DNA of 6,435 nucleotides from an uncultured Ruminococcus sp. (GCA_947177935.1 CAMWWG010000054.1:1-6435); one strand, 5' to 3'. Numbered from the stretch's first letter, positions 1-6,380 are shown. Translations and numbers: made by a program. The notes: generated by a model not told the origin, from the sequence alone.

Positions 1-54
1 TGACAAATCAGTCCGAAAATGATAGTATCAAATAGGAAAGGAGAAAGAATACAT

Positions 55-885
55 ATGACAGATTATTTTGATCCGGTTCAGCCATTTTTTGTATTTTATT
101 CGGATTGTTATTATAAAAAAATTATTGCGCATCTACCAATTGCGCATTTTTATCGTTTTACCTGCAAAAATCAACAGGAAGTCCAGACAATTCAGAATAC
201 TGTCGTTCCGGATGGTGCGATTGATGTAATTTTTTCCTGCAATCCGTATCAACCCACGGCTTTTGTAGCTGGTTCTGTGGAAGTCGCCGGGACAAACATT
301 TTCCAGGAACAGACTTCTTATTTCGGTGTCCGTTTTCTGCCGGGGATTTCTGACCATTTCGGAAAAATTTCTGCCAAGGAAATTGTCGGTGTCAGTGAAA
401 ATTTCGTTCAGGTTACTGGCAGAGCAGATGTCATGGAGAAAATATGCACAGCAACTAGTTTTGAACAGCAGATATCAGAATTTATGACAAGTTTCGGGGA
501 TTTCATAAATGCAGATACAAAAAATGGAAATACACTGTTAATCGCTGGGATTCTTCAGAAGATCTTCCAGGATGCCGGAAATCTAAAAATCCAGGATCTG
601 GAAAATATTCTGCATTACTCCAGACGGCATCTTGTCCGGGTATTCACGGATTTCACCGGGATGAATATCAAACATTTCAGTAATATCATCCGATTTCAGA
701 AAGCACTTACAGCGATTAATCACGGACAGTATTCCTCCATAGTTGATATTTCTATGGAAAATGGATATTATGATCAGACGCATTTTCAGAAGGATTTCCG
801 GAAATTTGCTAGGATGACTCCCGGAAACTATTGCAGATTGATTGCCGGAATTCACTATCTGAACCGGATTACCATAATAGAATAA
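55..885 (+). CDS. AraC-family transcriptional regulator (DUF6597-like sensor domain + AraC HTH)
   Basis: The protein is 276 aa and likely acts as a cytoplasmic DNA-binding regulator. The N-terminal half resembles the DUF6597-type sensor domain of AraC proteins: VVPDG at 50-54, FVAGS at 70-74 and FGVRFLPG at 90-97 are its usual landmarks. The C-terminal ~90 residues (about 176-266) form the double helix-turn-helix: a first HTH around 178-208 containing YSRRHLVRVF, and a second at 229-261 containing GYYDQTHFQKDFRKF and the terminal TPGNY, the AraC signature. I chose ATG 55 over the in-frame ATG at 19 because AGGAAAGGAG (34-43) lies 11 bases before it and nothing suitable precedes 19. The next gene downstream, an aminotransferase in the same direction with its own promoter, is the obvious target candidate, but that is inference from position. 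The ligand is unknown. Family call is firm. Confidence 0.92.
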   Translation: MTDYFDPVQPFFVFYSDCYYKKIIAHLPIAHFYRFTCKNQQEVQTIQNTVVPDGAIDVIFSCNPYQPTAFVAGSVEVAGTNIFQEQTSYFGVRFLPGISDHFGKISAKEIVGVSENFVQVTGRADVMEKICTATSFEQQISEFMTSFGDFINADTKNGNTLLIAGILQKIFQDAGNLKIQDLENILHYSRRHLVRVFTDFTGMNIKHFSNIIRFQKALTAINHGQYSSIVDISMENGYYDQTHFQKDFRKFARMTPGNYCRLIAGIHYLNRITIIE

Positions 886-914
886 TAAATTTTTAAGCCA
901 TGTCTCATTTTTAC

Positions 915-943
915 TAGCTTCTCATCCTGATTCATGCTATAAT
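915..943 (+). promoter_or_regulatory. Extended -10 promoter of the aminotransferase gene
   Basis: A perfect TATAAT (938-943) is preceded by TG at 935-936, giving an extended -10 element. The hexamer 17 bp upstream (915-920, TAGCTT) is a poor -35, which suits an activator-dependent or extended -10 promoter. Transcription would start near 950, leaving a leader of about 58 nt. TCTCAT occurs at 903-908 and again at 920-925, a 17-bp period that could be paired half-sites for the adjacent AraC regulator; this last point is speculative. Confidence 0.65.
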
Positions 944-955
944 AAACACGAAAAA

Positions 956-970
956 AGCAGAAAATCTGCT
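956..970 (+). promoter_or_regulatory. Small hairpin at the 5' end of the aminotransferase leader
   Basis: AGCAGA (956-961) and TCTGCT (965-970) are perfect inverted repeats separated by AAA. The hairpin would begin about six bases after the predicted transcription start. No U-run follows (GAAATAAAAA comes next), so it is not a terminator. A 5' mRNA-stabilising stem or a protein-binding site are the simplest options; neither is shown. Confidence 0.4.
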
Positions 971-1008
971 GAAATAAAAATTTCAATAAGAATAAGGATG
1001 TGTTTGTG

Positions 1009-2388
1009 ATGAGTTACCCGAACTTTGAGAAAAAACAAGATGCAAATGCGCTTTATCCCGGTTTCATCTCTGCGGATGAATCCCTGGGTATGGAGAGTGC
1101 AGAAGATGTGGCACTTGCAAGGAAGCTCCAGCTTCAGCACAATAACCAGTACCGGACACAGGCAGCACTTGACATTGGTGCCGGTGATGTCGCTGTCAAG
1201 GCTGAGGGCTGTTACTGGTGGGATGTCAACGGTGTGAAGCACCTGGACTTCATTGGTTCTGTTGGTCCTGCACTGCTGGGGCTGAACAACCCGTTTGTCA
1301 TTGAGAAAGTCAAGAAATACCTGGATTCTCACCTGATTACGATGGATCCGCTCATGCTCCATCAGACGACTTCGGCATTTTCTCATAATATGTCGCTGAT
1401 TACGCCGTATCTCTCCCGGACAGTTCTTTGCTGCGGCGGTGCAGAAGCAAATGAAACGCTCCTGAAAATGGTGCGTCTGGCGGCGTACCGGACAAAGAAG
1501 AACAAGACAAGAATGCTTTCCACAAACAATGCGTTCCATGGCAAGACACAGGCAACTGTCAATCTGGGTGGCAAGGACAAATGGCGTATGTGGCAGGGTC
1601 CAGATCTTCCCGGCTATTGTCATGTGCCATACGGCGACTGGAAAGCGGCAGAAGAAGAAATGAAAAAAGGGGATATCATTGCATTTTTCTGCGAACCGAT
1701 TCAGGGTGAAGGCGGTATCAATGTCCCGCCGGATGATTATCTGCCGAAAATGAGAGAACTCTGTACAAAATATGATGTGTATTTCTGTCTGGATGAAGTA
1801 CAGGCAGGTTCCTGCAGAACCGGTTATCTCTGGGCGCACCAGTATTACGGCGACAAAGCACAGCCGGATGCACTTTCATTTGCAAAGGCAATGTCCGGCA
1901 GTCTCGTGCCAACAGGCGGTGTGTTGGCATCTGAAGAACTGTACATGGCAGCATATGGCAACGATGAGACAGCATTCTTCCATACGGCGACGTATCAGGA
2001 CAACCAGATTTCCGGCATCACTGCGCTGGCATGTCTGGAATTCATGATTGAAGCCGACGTACCTGGGACAATCCGTGCGAATGCGCCGTATTTCTTCGAT
2101 GATCTGCGGAAAATCCAGGCAAAATATCCGAATGTCATCAAAGATGTCCGTGGACGTGGCTACATGATCGGTCTGGAATACGGTCAGAACAAGAACGGCG
2201 ATTACTACACGGTAGAAGTCTGCAAGCACATGTCCGTTGTGGGACACGTCAGCACGATGTTTACAATCAACAATGACGCAGTATGCAGAATTTACCCGAA
2301 CTACTGGGCAACAAAGGAAGATTTTGACTGGGCGCTCCGTGCATTGGATGAAGCGTGTGCCTATGTCCTTGAAACAATGGGTGAATAA
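1009..2388 (+). CDS. Class III (omega) PLP-dependent aminotransferase, putrescine aminotransferase-like
   Basis: The protein is 459 aa, a normal length for the family. It should transfer an amino group from an omega-amino donor, such as a diamine or GABA-like compound, to a 2-oxo acid in the cytoplasm. Class III motifs appear in order: GGAEAN at 143-148 (phosphate-binding loop, usually SGTEAN), AFHGKT at 175-180, EPIQGEGG at 229-236, DEVQAG at 262-267 with Asp262 positioned to hold the PLP ring nitrogen, RTGYLWAHQYY just after, and SFAKAMSG with Lys293 as the Schiff-base lysine. The overall pattern, including the PG-x-HVPYG stretch and PPDDYL, resembles putrescine aminotransferases more than ornithine or glutamate-semialdehyde enzymes, but substrate cannot be fixed from sequence alone. 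ATG 1009 is preferred over GTG 1000 because AAGGA (994-998) sits 10 bases upstream; GTG 1000 would overlap that site. The P-II and permease genes follow. Confidence 0.92.
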   Translation: MSYPNFEKKQDANALYPGFISADESLGMESAEDVALARKLQLQHNNQYRTQAALDIGAGDVAVKAEGCYWWDVNGVKHLDFIGSVGPALLGLNNPFVIEKVKKYLDSHLITMDPLMLHQTTSAFSHNMSLITPYLSRTVLCCGGAEANETLLKMVRLAAYRTKKNKTRMLSTNNAFHGKTQATVNLGGKDKWRMWQGPDLPGYCHVPYGDWKAAEEEMKKGDIIAFFCEPIQGEGGINVPPDDYLPKMRELCTKYDVYFCLDEVQAGSCRTGYLWAHQYYGDKAQPDALSFAKAMSGSLVPTGGVLASEELYMAAYGNDETAFFHTATYQDNQISGITALACLEFMIEADVPGTIRANAPYFFDDLRKIQAKYPNVIKDVRGRGYMIGLEYGQNKNGDYYTVEVCKHMSVVGHVSTMFTINNDAVCRIYPNYWATKEDFDWALRALDEACAYVLETMGE

Positions 2389-2396
2389 TAATAGTA

Positions 2397-2426
2397 TTGC
2401 TTACTCATCACTACAATCACTATAAA
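2397..2426 (+). promoter_or_regulatory. Candidate promoter for the P-II gene
   Basis: TTGCTT (2397-2402) and TATAAA (2421-2426) are separated by 18 bp, just after the aminotransferase stop codon. The -10 matches 5 of 6 positions and the -35 only 3 of 6. Transcription would start near 2433, directly before the large hairpin at 2436-2484 and about 100 nt before the P-II start. The match is moderate, so read-through from the aminotransferase promoter is an alternative. Confidence 0.45.
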
Positions 2427-2435
2427 TAGACAATG

Positions 2436-2499
2436 ATGTCTGTGCTTTCCACGGCAGGTTGTTCCTGCTTTGGAGTGCAGGCATTATTTTCTTTTTTCG
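2436..2499 (+). terminator. Long hairpin plus U-tract: intrinsic terminator or attenuator in the P-II leader
   Basis: An imperfect stem runs 2436-2484: five outer pairs (2436-2440 with 2480-2484), a two-base bulge, three pairs (2443-2445 with 2477-2479), a U-U mismatch, five pairs (2447-2451 with 2471-2475), a C-U mismatch, and a GC-rich inner stem (2453-2458 with 2464-2469) closed by a UUGUU loop. It is followed by ATTATTTTCTTTTTTCG, a U-tract typical of Rho-independent termination. It lies 48 bases after the aminotransferase stop and ends about 33 bases before the P-II start. It may simply end the aminotransferase mRNA. If the promoter at 2397-2426 is used, it becomes a conditional terminator in the P-II leader. 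Confidence 0.7.
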
Positions 2500-2532
2500 T
2501 AAATTTTAGTAATAAAAAGGGGAAAAATTATC

Positions 2533-2883
2533 ATGATGAACGCATCAAAAATCGAGATCATCACATCCATGACCAAATTTGCAGATCTCAAACGTGCGCT
2601 GAGTAAAGTCGGCGTTTCCGGAATGACGGTCACGCAGGTGATCGGTTGCGGTGTCGAAAAAGGCACGCATGAATATGAAATCAAGGAAAATGTCGAAATG
2701 GAACTTCTTCCGAAACAGCATATTATGCTTGTGGTTGAAAATGATGTCCTGGAGTCCGTTCTGGAAGTTATCAAAGAAGAACTCTACACCGGACACATTG
2801 GCGACGGAAAAATCTTCATTACGCCGGTTTCCAATATTATCCGGATCAGGACAGGAGAGGACGGCATCGACGCTTTAAAATAA
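2533..2883 (+). CDS. P-II family nitrogen regulatory protein (GlnB/GlnK-like)
   Basis: The product is 116 aa, the normal size for a trimeric P-II signal protein, which binds ATP/ADP and often 2-oxoglutarate and then docks on transporters or enzymes. Visible landmarks are GVSGMTV at 27-33, the T-loop region about 40-58, LLPK at 58-61, the B-loop TGHIGDGKIFI at 86-96 and the C-terminal IRIRTGE at 103-109. Aligned to E. coli GlnB (offset +3), Lys61, Lys93, Arg104 and Arg106 are kept as nucleotide-site residues. The T-loop differs: the uridylylated Tyr51 is Val54, Tyr46 is Glu49, and the Mg/2-oxoglutarate ligand Gln39 is Glu42. So classical uridylylation is unlikely and effector sensing may be altered (inference). 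AGGGGA (2518-2523) lies 9 bases before ATG 2533, supporting that start over ATG 2536. It sits between an aminotransferase and a permease gene rather than beside amtB or glnA. Confidence 0.92.
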   Translation: MMNASKIEIITSMTKFADLKRALSKVGVSGMTVTQVIGCGVEKGTHEYEIKENVEMELLPKQHIMLVVENDVLESVLEVIKEELYTGHIGDGKIFITPVSNIIRIRTGEDGIDALK

Positions 2884-2915
2884 TTAAATAATAAGATAAT
2901 AAGGATGTGTCACGG

Positions 2916-3494
2916 TTGAATAAATCAAAACTAAAACTACTATCTGTCATTGCTACCGGAATGGGATTGATTGTCGCTACCAGCTGCTTAATGTCTCTTG
3001 GTCAGGGTGCAGGAGCGATCGGTGTCAGCTTCATCATTGCCATGTGCATAGCCTGTGGGATTAATATTTGTACGGCACTGAGCATGGCGGAACTGAATGC
3101 GATCATGCCGGCACTTACCGGCGGTCTTGCACAATATACGCTCACATGTATGGGACCTTTTATCTCCCTCGTGACAATGGTGGGCGGTTATCTGGTCTGC
3201 AATGCCCTTACCGGCAGTGCGGAATGCGCTATGTTCGGCAACTCTATCAATGCCGTGTTTCATACGGGCATCCCGTCAAGTGTATTCTGCGTGATTCTGC
3301 TGGTTGTCCTGATGATTGTCAATCTCAACGGCGTGGATATGTTCGCTAAAATCCAGAACATTGTCGCTTACGGACTGAGCGCATCCCTGGTGATACACAC
3401 ATTATATTACATATATAACAATATTCCGGGACGGATCGGAAACAGTGACAAAAAAATTATAAAAATACATATAACCCTTGACAAAAATATATGA
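2916..3494 (+). pseudogene. Truncated APC-superfamily amino acid/polyamine permease
   Basis: The N-terminal ~160 of 192 residues look like an APC-type transporter: a first hydrophobic segment (LSVIATGMGLIVATSC), a second containing SFIIAMCIACGINICTALS followed by MAELNAIMP, a third with GGLAQYTLTCMGPFISLV and GGYLVCN, and a fourth (VFCVILLVVLMIVNLNGVD) leading to MFAKIQNIVAYGL. Family members have about 420-500 residues and 12 membrane segments. Here the sequence breaks off around nucleotide 3395 in what should be the fifth helix and ends in an unrelated, lysine-rich, AT-rich tail. Neither other forward frame continues the permease after the break, so this is loss or replacement of the 3' end rather than a simple frameshift. 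TTG 2916 is the likely start: AAGGA (2901-2905) lies 10 bases upstream, the same AAGGATGTG spacing as the aminotransferase; GTG 2907 is too close. It is 32 bases after the P-II gene, so probably once co-transcribed. A functional transporter is unlikely. Confidence 0.8.
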
Positions 3495-3506
3495 TAGTGC
3501 TATAAT
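3478..3506 (+). promoter_or_regulatory. Consensus sigma-A promoter of the lectin/surface-protein unit
   Basis: TTGACA (3478-3483) and TATAAT (3501-3506) are both perfect, with a 17-bp spacer and an added TG at 3498-3499 (extended -10). Predicted start of transcription is near 3513. AAGGGAG (3524-3530) then stands 8 bases before ATG 3539. The promoter lies inside the aberrant tail of the truncated permease, so it probably came with, or was created by, the rearrangement. Nothing in it suggests repression; it looks strong and constitutive. Confidence 0.9.
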
Positions 3507-3538
3507 GTAATTATAATAATAGTAAGGGAGAAAAATAT

Positions 3539-4799
3539 ATGTCTGAAAAGAATCAAGCTCCCAATATGTTTATAAAGTGGAATTGTGAAGAAAAAGCCTA
3601 TGATTTTCTTTCAATTGATTGGCGCTGTGATGTTAATGCTCCAACAACATATTGGGCAGTGCACAGTTGGAATCGCACAGAAAATGGGCATGGTTATGCT
3701 GGATTTCAAACGGATAAAAATAAAAATTCTGTCATAATTTTAGCACTCTGGAATGAAAATGGTTATGAACCTGAGGTTGAATATCTCTCATCTCTTTCAA
3801 ACAAAAATAATTTAGAATTTGGAAATGAGGGAACAGGGAAACATGTATTTACCAATTATGATTGGAAACTTAACACATGGTACAGAATGTGTATAGGGGT
3901 GAAAACTATAGGCAAAAAAAACATATTTTGCGCAGTGGTTTAGTCCTATACCTTCCAATCCTAATGATAGTTCTAAATATAATTGGTTTTTAGCAGCTAT
4001 TATTAGTTTTCCAGTATCTAATTTAACATTCAAAAAGAGTCCTCATATACCTTCGGTATTTCAAGAAGATTTTGCTACTTTTAATCTTGAAGCCACACGT
4101 ATGTGCAGTGTAAAATGTGCCTCTGCTAGAGTAGGAAGTACAAAGAAATGGGAAATATGGAATATTGGTACAGTTTCAAATGATTTTTATGAAACAAATA
4201 ATTCTAGTCCAATAACAAATTATTTAAAATACTGCAACTGGGGAATGGGAGGAAGTTCTGGAGAAGTTATTTGGGTAGCTGCCGGGGAAGATGTTACAAC
4301 ACCTACTAATGCAAAATTACCTGAAACTTTTACACTTTCTAATAGTGTTCCCACCGTTTTCCCTGAATGGTTACCAGTATATATACAGAGTTGTTATAGT
4401 AATTGTTGGATTAATCCCAGTTCTTCAAGTTCTGGCGCAGAAGTGGTTCAAAAAAATAAGGCATATGGTTGGAATCTTGTCAATGTAGGAGATGGAAGTC
4501 TTTACTCCTATATTCTTACATCAGATGGAAGAAAAGCAATCACTTTGGATAAAGATGCAAATGGTTCAGATTTATTGCTTTCAGAGTACAAACCTGGTAC
4601 AGTAAGACAAATGTGGAGATTGCAAAAGGGAGACGACGGAGATTATTACTTCATTGTTCCAAGATATGCACAATCCTATAACATTGATATTGAGGGACCA
4701 TCAAAAAAGGATAATGCTGCAATTCAAGTTTGGCAGCACAATCCATCAACTATGCAATTTAGATGGAAAATTTACATGGACAAAGGAGAAATGGCATAA
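3539..4799 (+). pseudogene. DUF3472 + ricin-type lectin protein, split by a one-base shift
   Basis: Read through a single-base correction this is a 419-aa protein. The first frame (ATG 3539) gives 134 aa and stops at 3941-3943. The homologous continuation is in the next frame and stays open to 4799. The switch point is the A8 run at 3914-3921: with seven As the reading becomes KKTYFAQWFSPIP. Residues about 35-215 resemble DUF3472, with GYAGFQTD, the typical FGNEGTGKHVF and YDWKLNTWYR. A Ser-rich linker (about 290-300) precedes a partial beta-trefoil lectin module (about 317-414) with QMW at 357-359 and a QFRW motif near 406, which would bind carbohydrate. No signal peptide is visible, odd because its neighbour is a cell-wall protein. 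The in-frame ATG at 4101 has no ribosome binding site, so the second half is not a separate gene. Composition is clearly more AT-rich than the aminotransferase locus, suggesting transfer. The lesion could be a true mutation, slippage-dependent expression or a sequencing error. Confidence 0.75.
3914..3921 (+). repeat. A8 homopolymer at the lectin-gene frame break
   Basis: Eight consecutive As follow GGC (3911-3913). Removing one A joins the two DUF3472 halves in frame. The zero frame also contains A AAA AAC, a classical -1 ribosomal slippery heptamer, but a -1 shift here leads to a third frame that stops near 3992, so it would not rescue the protein. Polymerase slippage or replication slippage to A7 would. 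Confidence 0.7.
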
Positions 4800-4812
4800 A
4801 AGGAGGAAAAGC

Positions 4813-6168
4813 ATGAAAAGATTATTTTCTTTTCTAATGGCATTGAGTTGTTTGAGCGGATTTGCAATTTCAGCAAATGCAGAAGAAATACACACGACAG
4901 CTGATCCGGAATCAGAAGAGATCGCAACAACGGCTATAACAGAACCAAAAGAAGAAACTGCGACAACAGTCATTGCCAGCGAAGAAATTGCCCCGGAAGA
5001 AACTACTTTTAGTGTAAGTATAGAATTTTCTCTCTATAGCGTGACTGACATGCTGGAAAACATAGTTGAGATACCAGAAAACATAGATGTAAAATTTGTA
5101 GAATATGATGAATTATCAAATCCAGTACAGACGATTGCAGAATGGAATACCACAGACACAAATGAAAAAGTCATTTTGGATATCGAACATGTAAAAGGAC
5201 ATTTCTATGCGGTAGAAGCGGAAGAACTGCCTGACGGCTATTCCTGGTATAGAAAATCAAAACTTTTCTATACAATTTCTGAAGATATGATTTCGTTCGG
5301 CGACAATAACACTTATACGATTTGGATTGATGACTTTCCGGCAGAACCGGAAAATGTGTTTCCATTTGCCAATACTTCCGCATTTTCTTTTGATATCAAA
5401 GATGCAGAAACAAATACCTATATTCCCGGTCTGGATATTTCTATTGTGAAAATCAACAAAACCGATGCAGGGTATACTATCGGCAGAACGATTGCGGAAT
5501 ATACAACAACCGATGAACAGAATATTATAAATCTGTCCTATGTGTTTGAGAGTGAAGAAGATCATCTCTATTTTGGTATAAAAATAAACAATATGCCGGA
5601 CTCTTATTGTTATGATTATTATACGGCGCATGGTTGTGATACCATAGAAGATTACATGATATCCCCATATTATTATCATAATCATTATTTAGATGATATC
5701 GTTTCAAAAACGGACGTACATTCTTACGAATTGCAGCTGATTCAGAAAGAACATTATCAAGAAGACTATATTACTACAAATGGCGGACTGTTTTCCACAG
5801 AACCAACATTGACAACCACAGTCGACATGGCAGACGATCCGGAAGAACCAGGAATCTCCGATACAACTGACAGTGAAATCCTAGCTACTTCCACCGTTGC
5901 AGCAGTGACGACAACCGAAGAAGTGACAACAGCAACCAGCAATCAGACAAATACAGATACTACCACAGTTTTAACAACGACAACGACAACGACAACAACT
6001 ACTACGACGCCGGAAGAATCCGAAGACGTAGAAGACGCCGAAAATGCAGAAGAAACCTTGCCGGAAACAGGTAATTTTAACCCTCTGCAAAAAATACTGA
6101 CAAGTTTGGCATCATTTTTCACAATGATGGGTATTTGTCTCCTCCGCAAAACAGGAAAAGTAAAATAA
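4813..6168 (+). CDS. Sortase-anchored (LPETG) surface protein with two related domains and a Thr-rich stalk
   Basis: The protein is 451 aa, secreted and anchored to the cell wall. It has a signal peptide (1-23; Lys-Arg, hydrophobic core, ANA before Glu24), a Glu/Thr-rich spacer (24-65), a first domain (about 66-185), a second (about 190-320), a Thr/Asp/Glu-rich stalk (about 325-415) with 12 consecutive Thr at 388-399, the sortase motif LPETG at 416-420, a hydrophobic helix (427-444) and a basic tail RKTGKVK. The two domains share a pattern: IAEW at 108-111 with PDGY at 140-143, and IAEY at 227-230 with PDSY at 262-265. This resembles SpaA/prealbumin-like folds of Gram-positive adhesins, though that is a weak match. 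AGGAGG (4801-4806) lies 6 bases before ATG 4813; the upstream in-frame ATG at 4654 falls inside the lectin gene and would hide the signal peptide. It follows the lectin gene by 13 bases and shares its promoter. No sortase gene is in the window. Ligand unknown. Confidence 0.88.
   Translation: MKRLFSFLMALSCLSGFAISANAEEIHTTADPESEEIATTAITEPKEETATTVIASEEIAPEETTFSVSIEFSLYSVTDMLENIVEIPENIDVKFVEYDELSNPVQTIAEWNTTDTNEKVILDIEHVKGHFYAVEAEELPDGYSWYRKSKLFYTISEDMISFGDNNTYTIWIDDFPAEPENVFPFANTSAFSFDIKDAETNTYIPGLDISIVKINKTDAGYTIGRTIAEYTTTDEQNIINLSYVFESEEDHLYFGIKINNMPDSYCYDYYTAHGCDTIEDYMISPYYYHNHYLDDIVSKTDVHSYELQLIQKEHYQEDYITTNGGLFSTEPTLTTTVDMADDPEEPGISDTTDSEILATSTVAAVTTTEEVTTATSNQTNTDTTTVLTTTTTTTTTTTTPEESEDVEDAENAEETLPETGNFNPLQKILTSLASFFTMMGICLLRKTGKVK
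5974..6009 (+). repeat. ACAACG-type microsatellite encoding 12 Thr
   Basis: Twelve Thr codons in a row begin with three tandem ACAACG hexamers (5974-5991) and then ACA, ACT and ACG codons. It encodes part of the cell-wall-spanning stalk. Gains or losses in hexamer or triplet steps would change stalk length without breaking the frame. Confidence 0.8.
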
Positions 6169-6220
6169 AATTTATACTTGCGCATAATAACAAACAGACC
6201 CTATATTTAAGAATATAAGT

Positions 6221-6253
6221 AATGACTCTGAAACTTTTCGGAGTCATTTTCTT
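6221..6253 (+). terminator. Rho-independent terminator after the surface-protein gene
   Basis: AATGACTC (6221-6228) pairs perfectly with GAGTCATT (6241-6248). A G-U pair and three more pairs (6230-6232 with 6237-6239) extend the stem to about 12 bp with a 4-base loop. TTTTCTT follows. It lies 52 bases after the stop codon. In the leftward direction the hairpin is followed by ACTTATATTCTT, a weaker U-tract, so it may also act poorly on antisense transcripts. Confidence 0.88.
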
Positions 6254-6380
6254 GTGAACTTGTTTATTCATAATTATCAATGTACTTAATATGACATTCT
6301 CCTCCCATACCTAAAGAGACGAGAAATTTTTTGCTAGTATTGATTAAAAACTATAATCTTAGAGCATATTCAAATAACTT

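Noticed and set aside
1..30. A promoter for the AraC gene from TGACA at position 2-5 and TAGTAT at 23-28
   Set aside because: The first base of the hexamer is outside the window, the -10 is poor, and the start of transcription would fall on the ribosome binding site.
937..1839. A 300-codon open frame on the minus strand opposite the aminotransferase gene
   Set aside because: It has no family resemblance, is rich in Cys/His/Arg as expected for an antisense shadow, and overlaps a gene with intact catalytic motifs.
2443..2479. Known glutamine riboswitch or ANTAR antitermination target before the P-II gene
   Set aside because: I cannot match conserved motifs of either; there is one long hairpin with a five-base loop, not paired hexaloops, so only a generic attenuator is proposed.
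3424..3441. TTCCG/CGGAA inverted repeat near the permease break as a mobile-element end
   Set aside because: Only 5 bp of stem, no U-run, no matching copy elsewhere in the window and no transposase, so it gives no support for an insertion element.
3916..3922. Programmed -1 frameshifting at A AAA AAC in the lectin gene
   Set aside because: A -1 shift enters a third frame that reaches a stop near 3992; the homologous continuation needs +1 or a one-base deletion.
4101..4799. A separate gene starting at ATG 4101
   Set aside because: There is no ribosome binding site before it, and the same frame stays open and DUF3472-like back to the A8 run at 3914-3921, so it is the second half of the split gene.
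5943..6185. An 80-codon minus-strand frame with a poly-Val run
   Set aside because: The poly-Val is the antisense of the threonine repeat; it has no ribosome binding site and is a shadow of the surface-protein gene.
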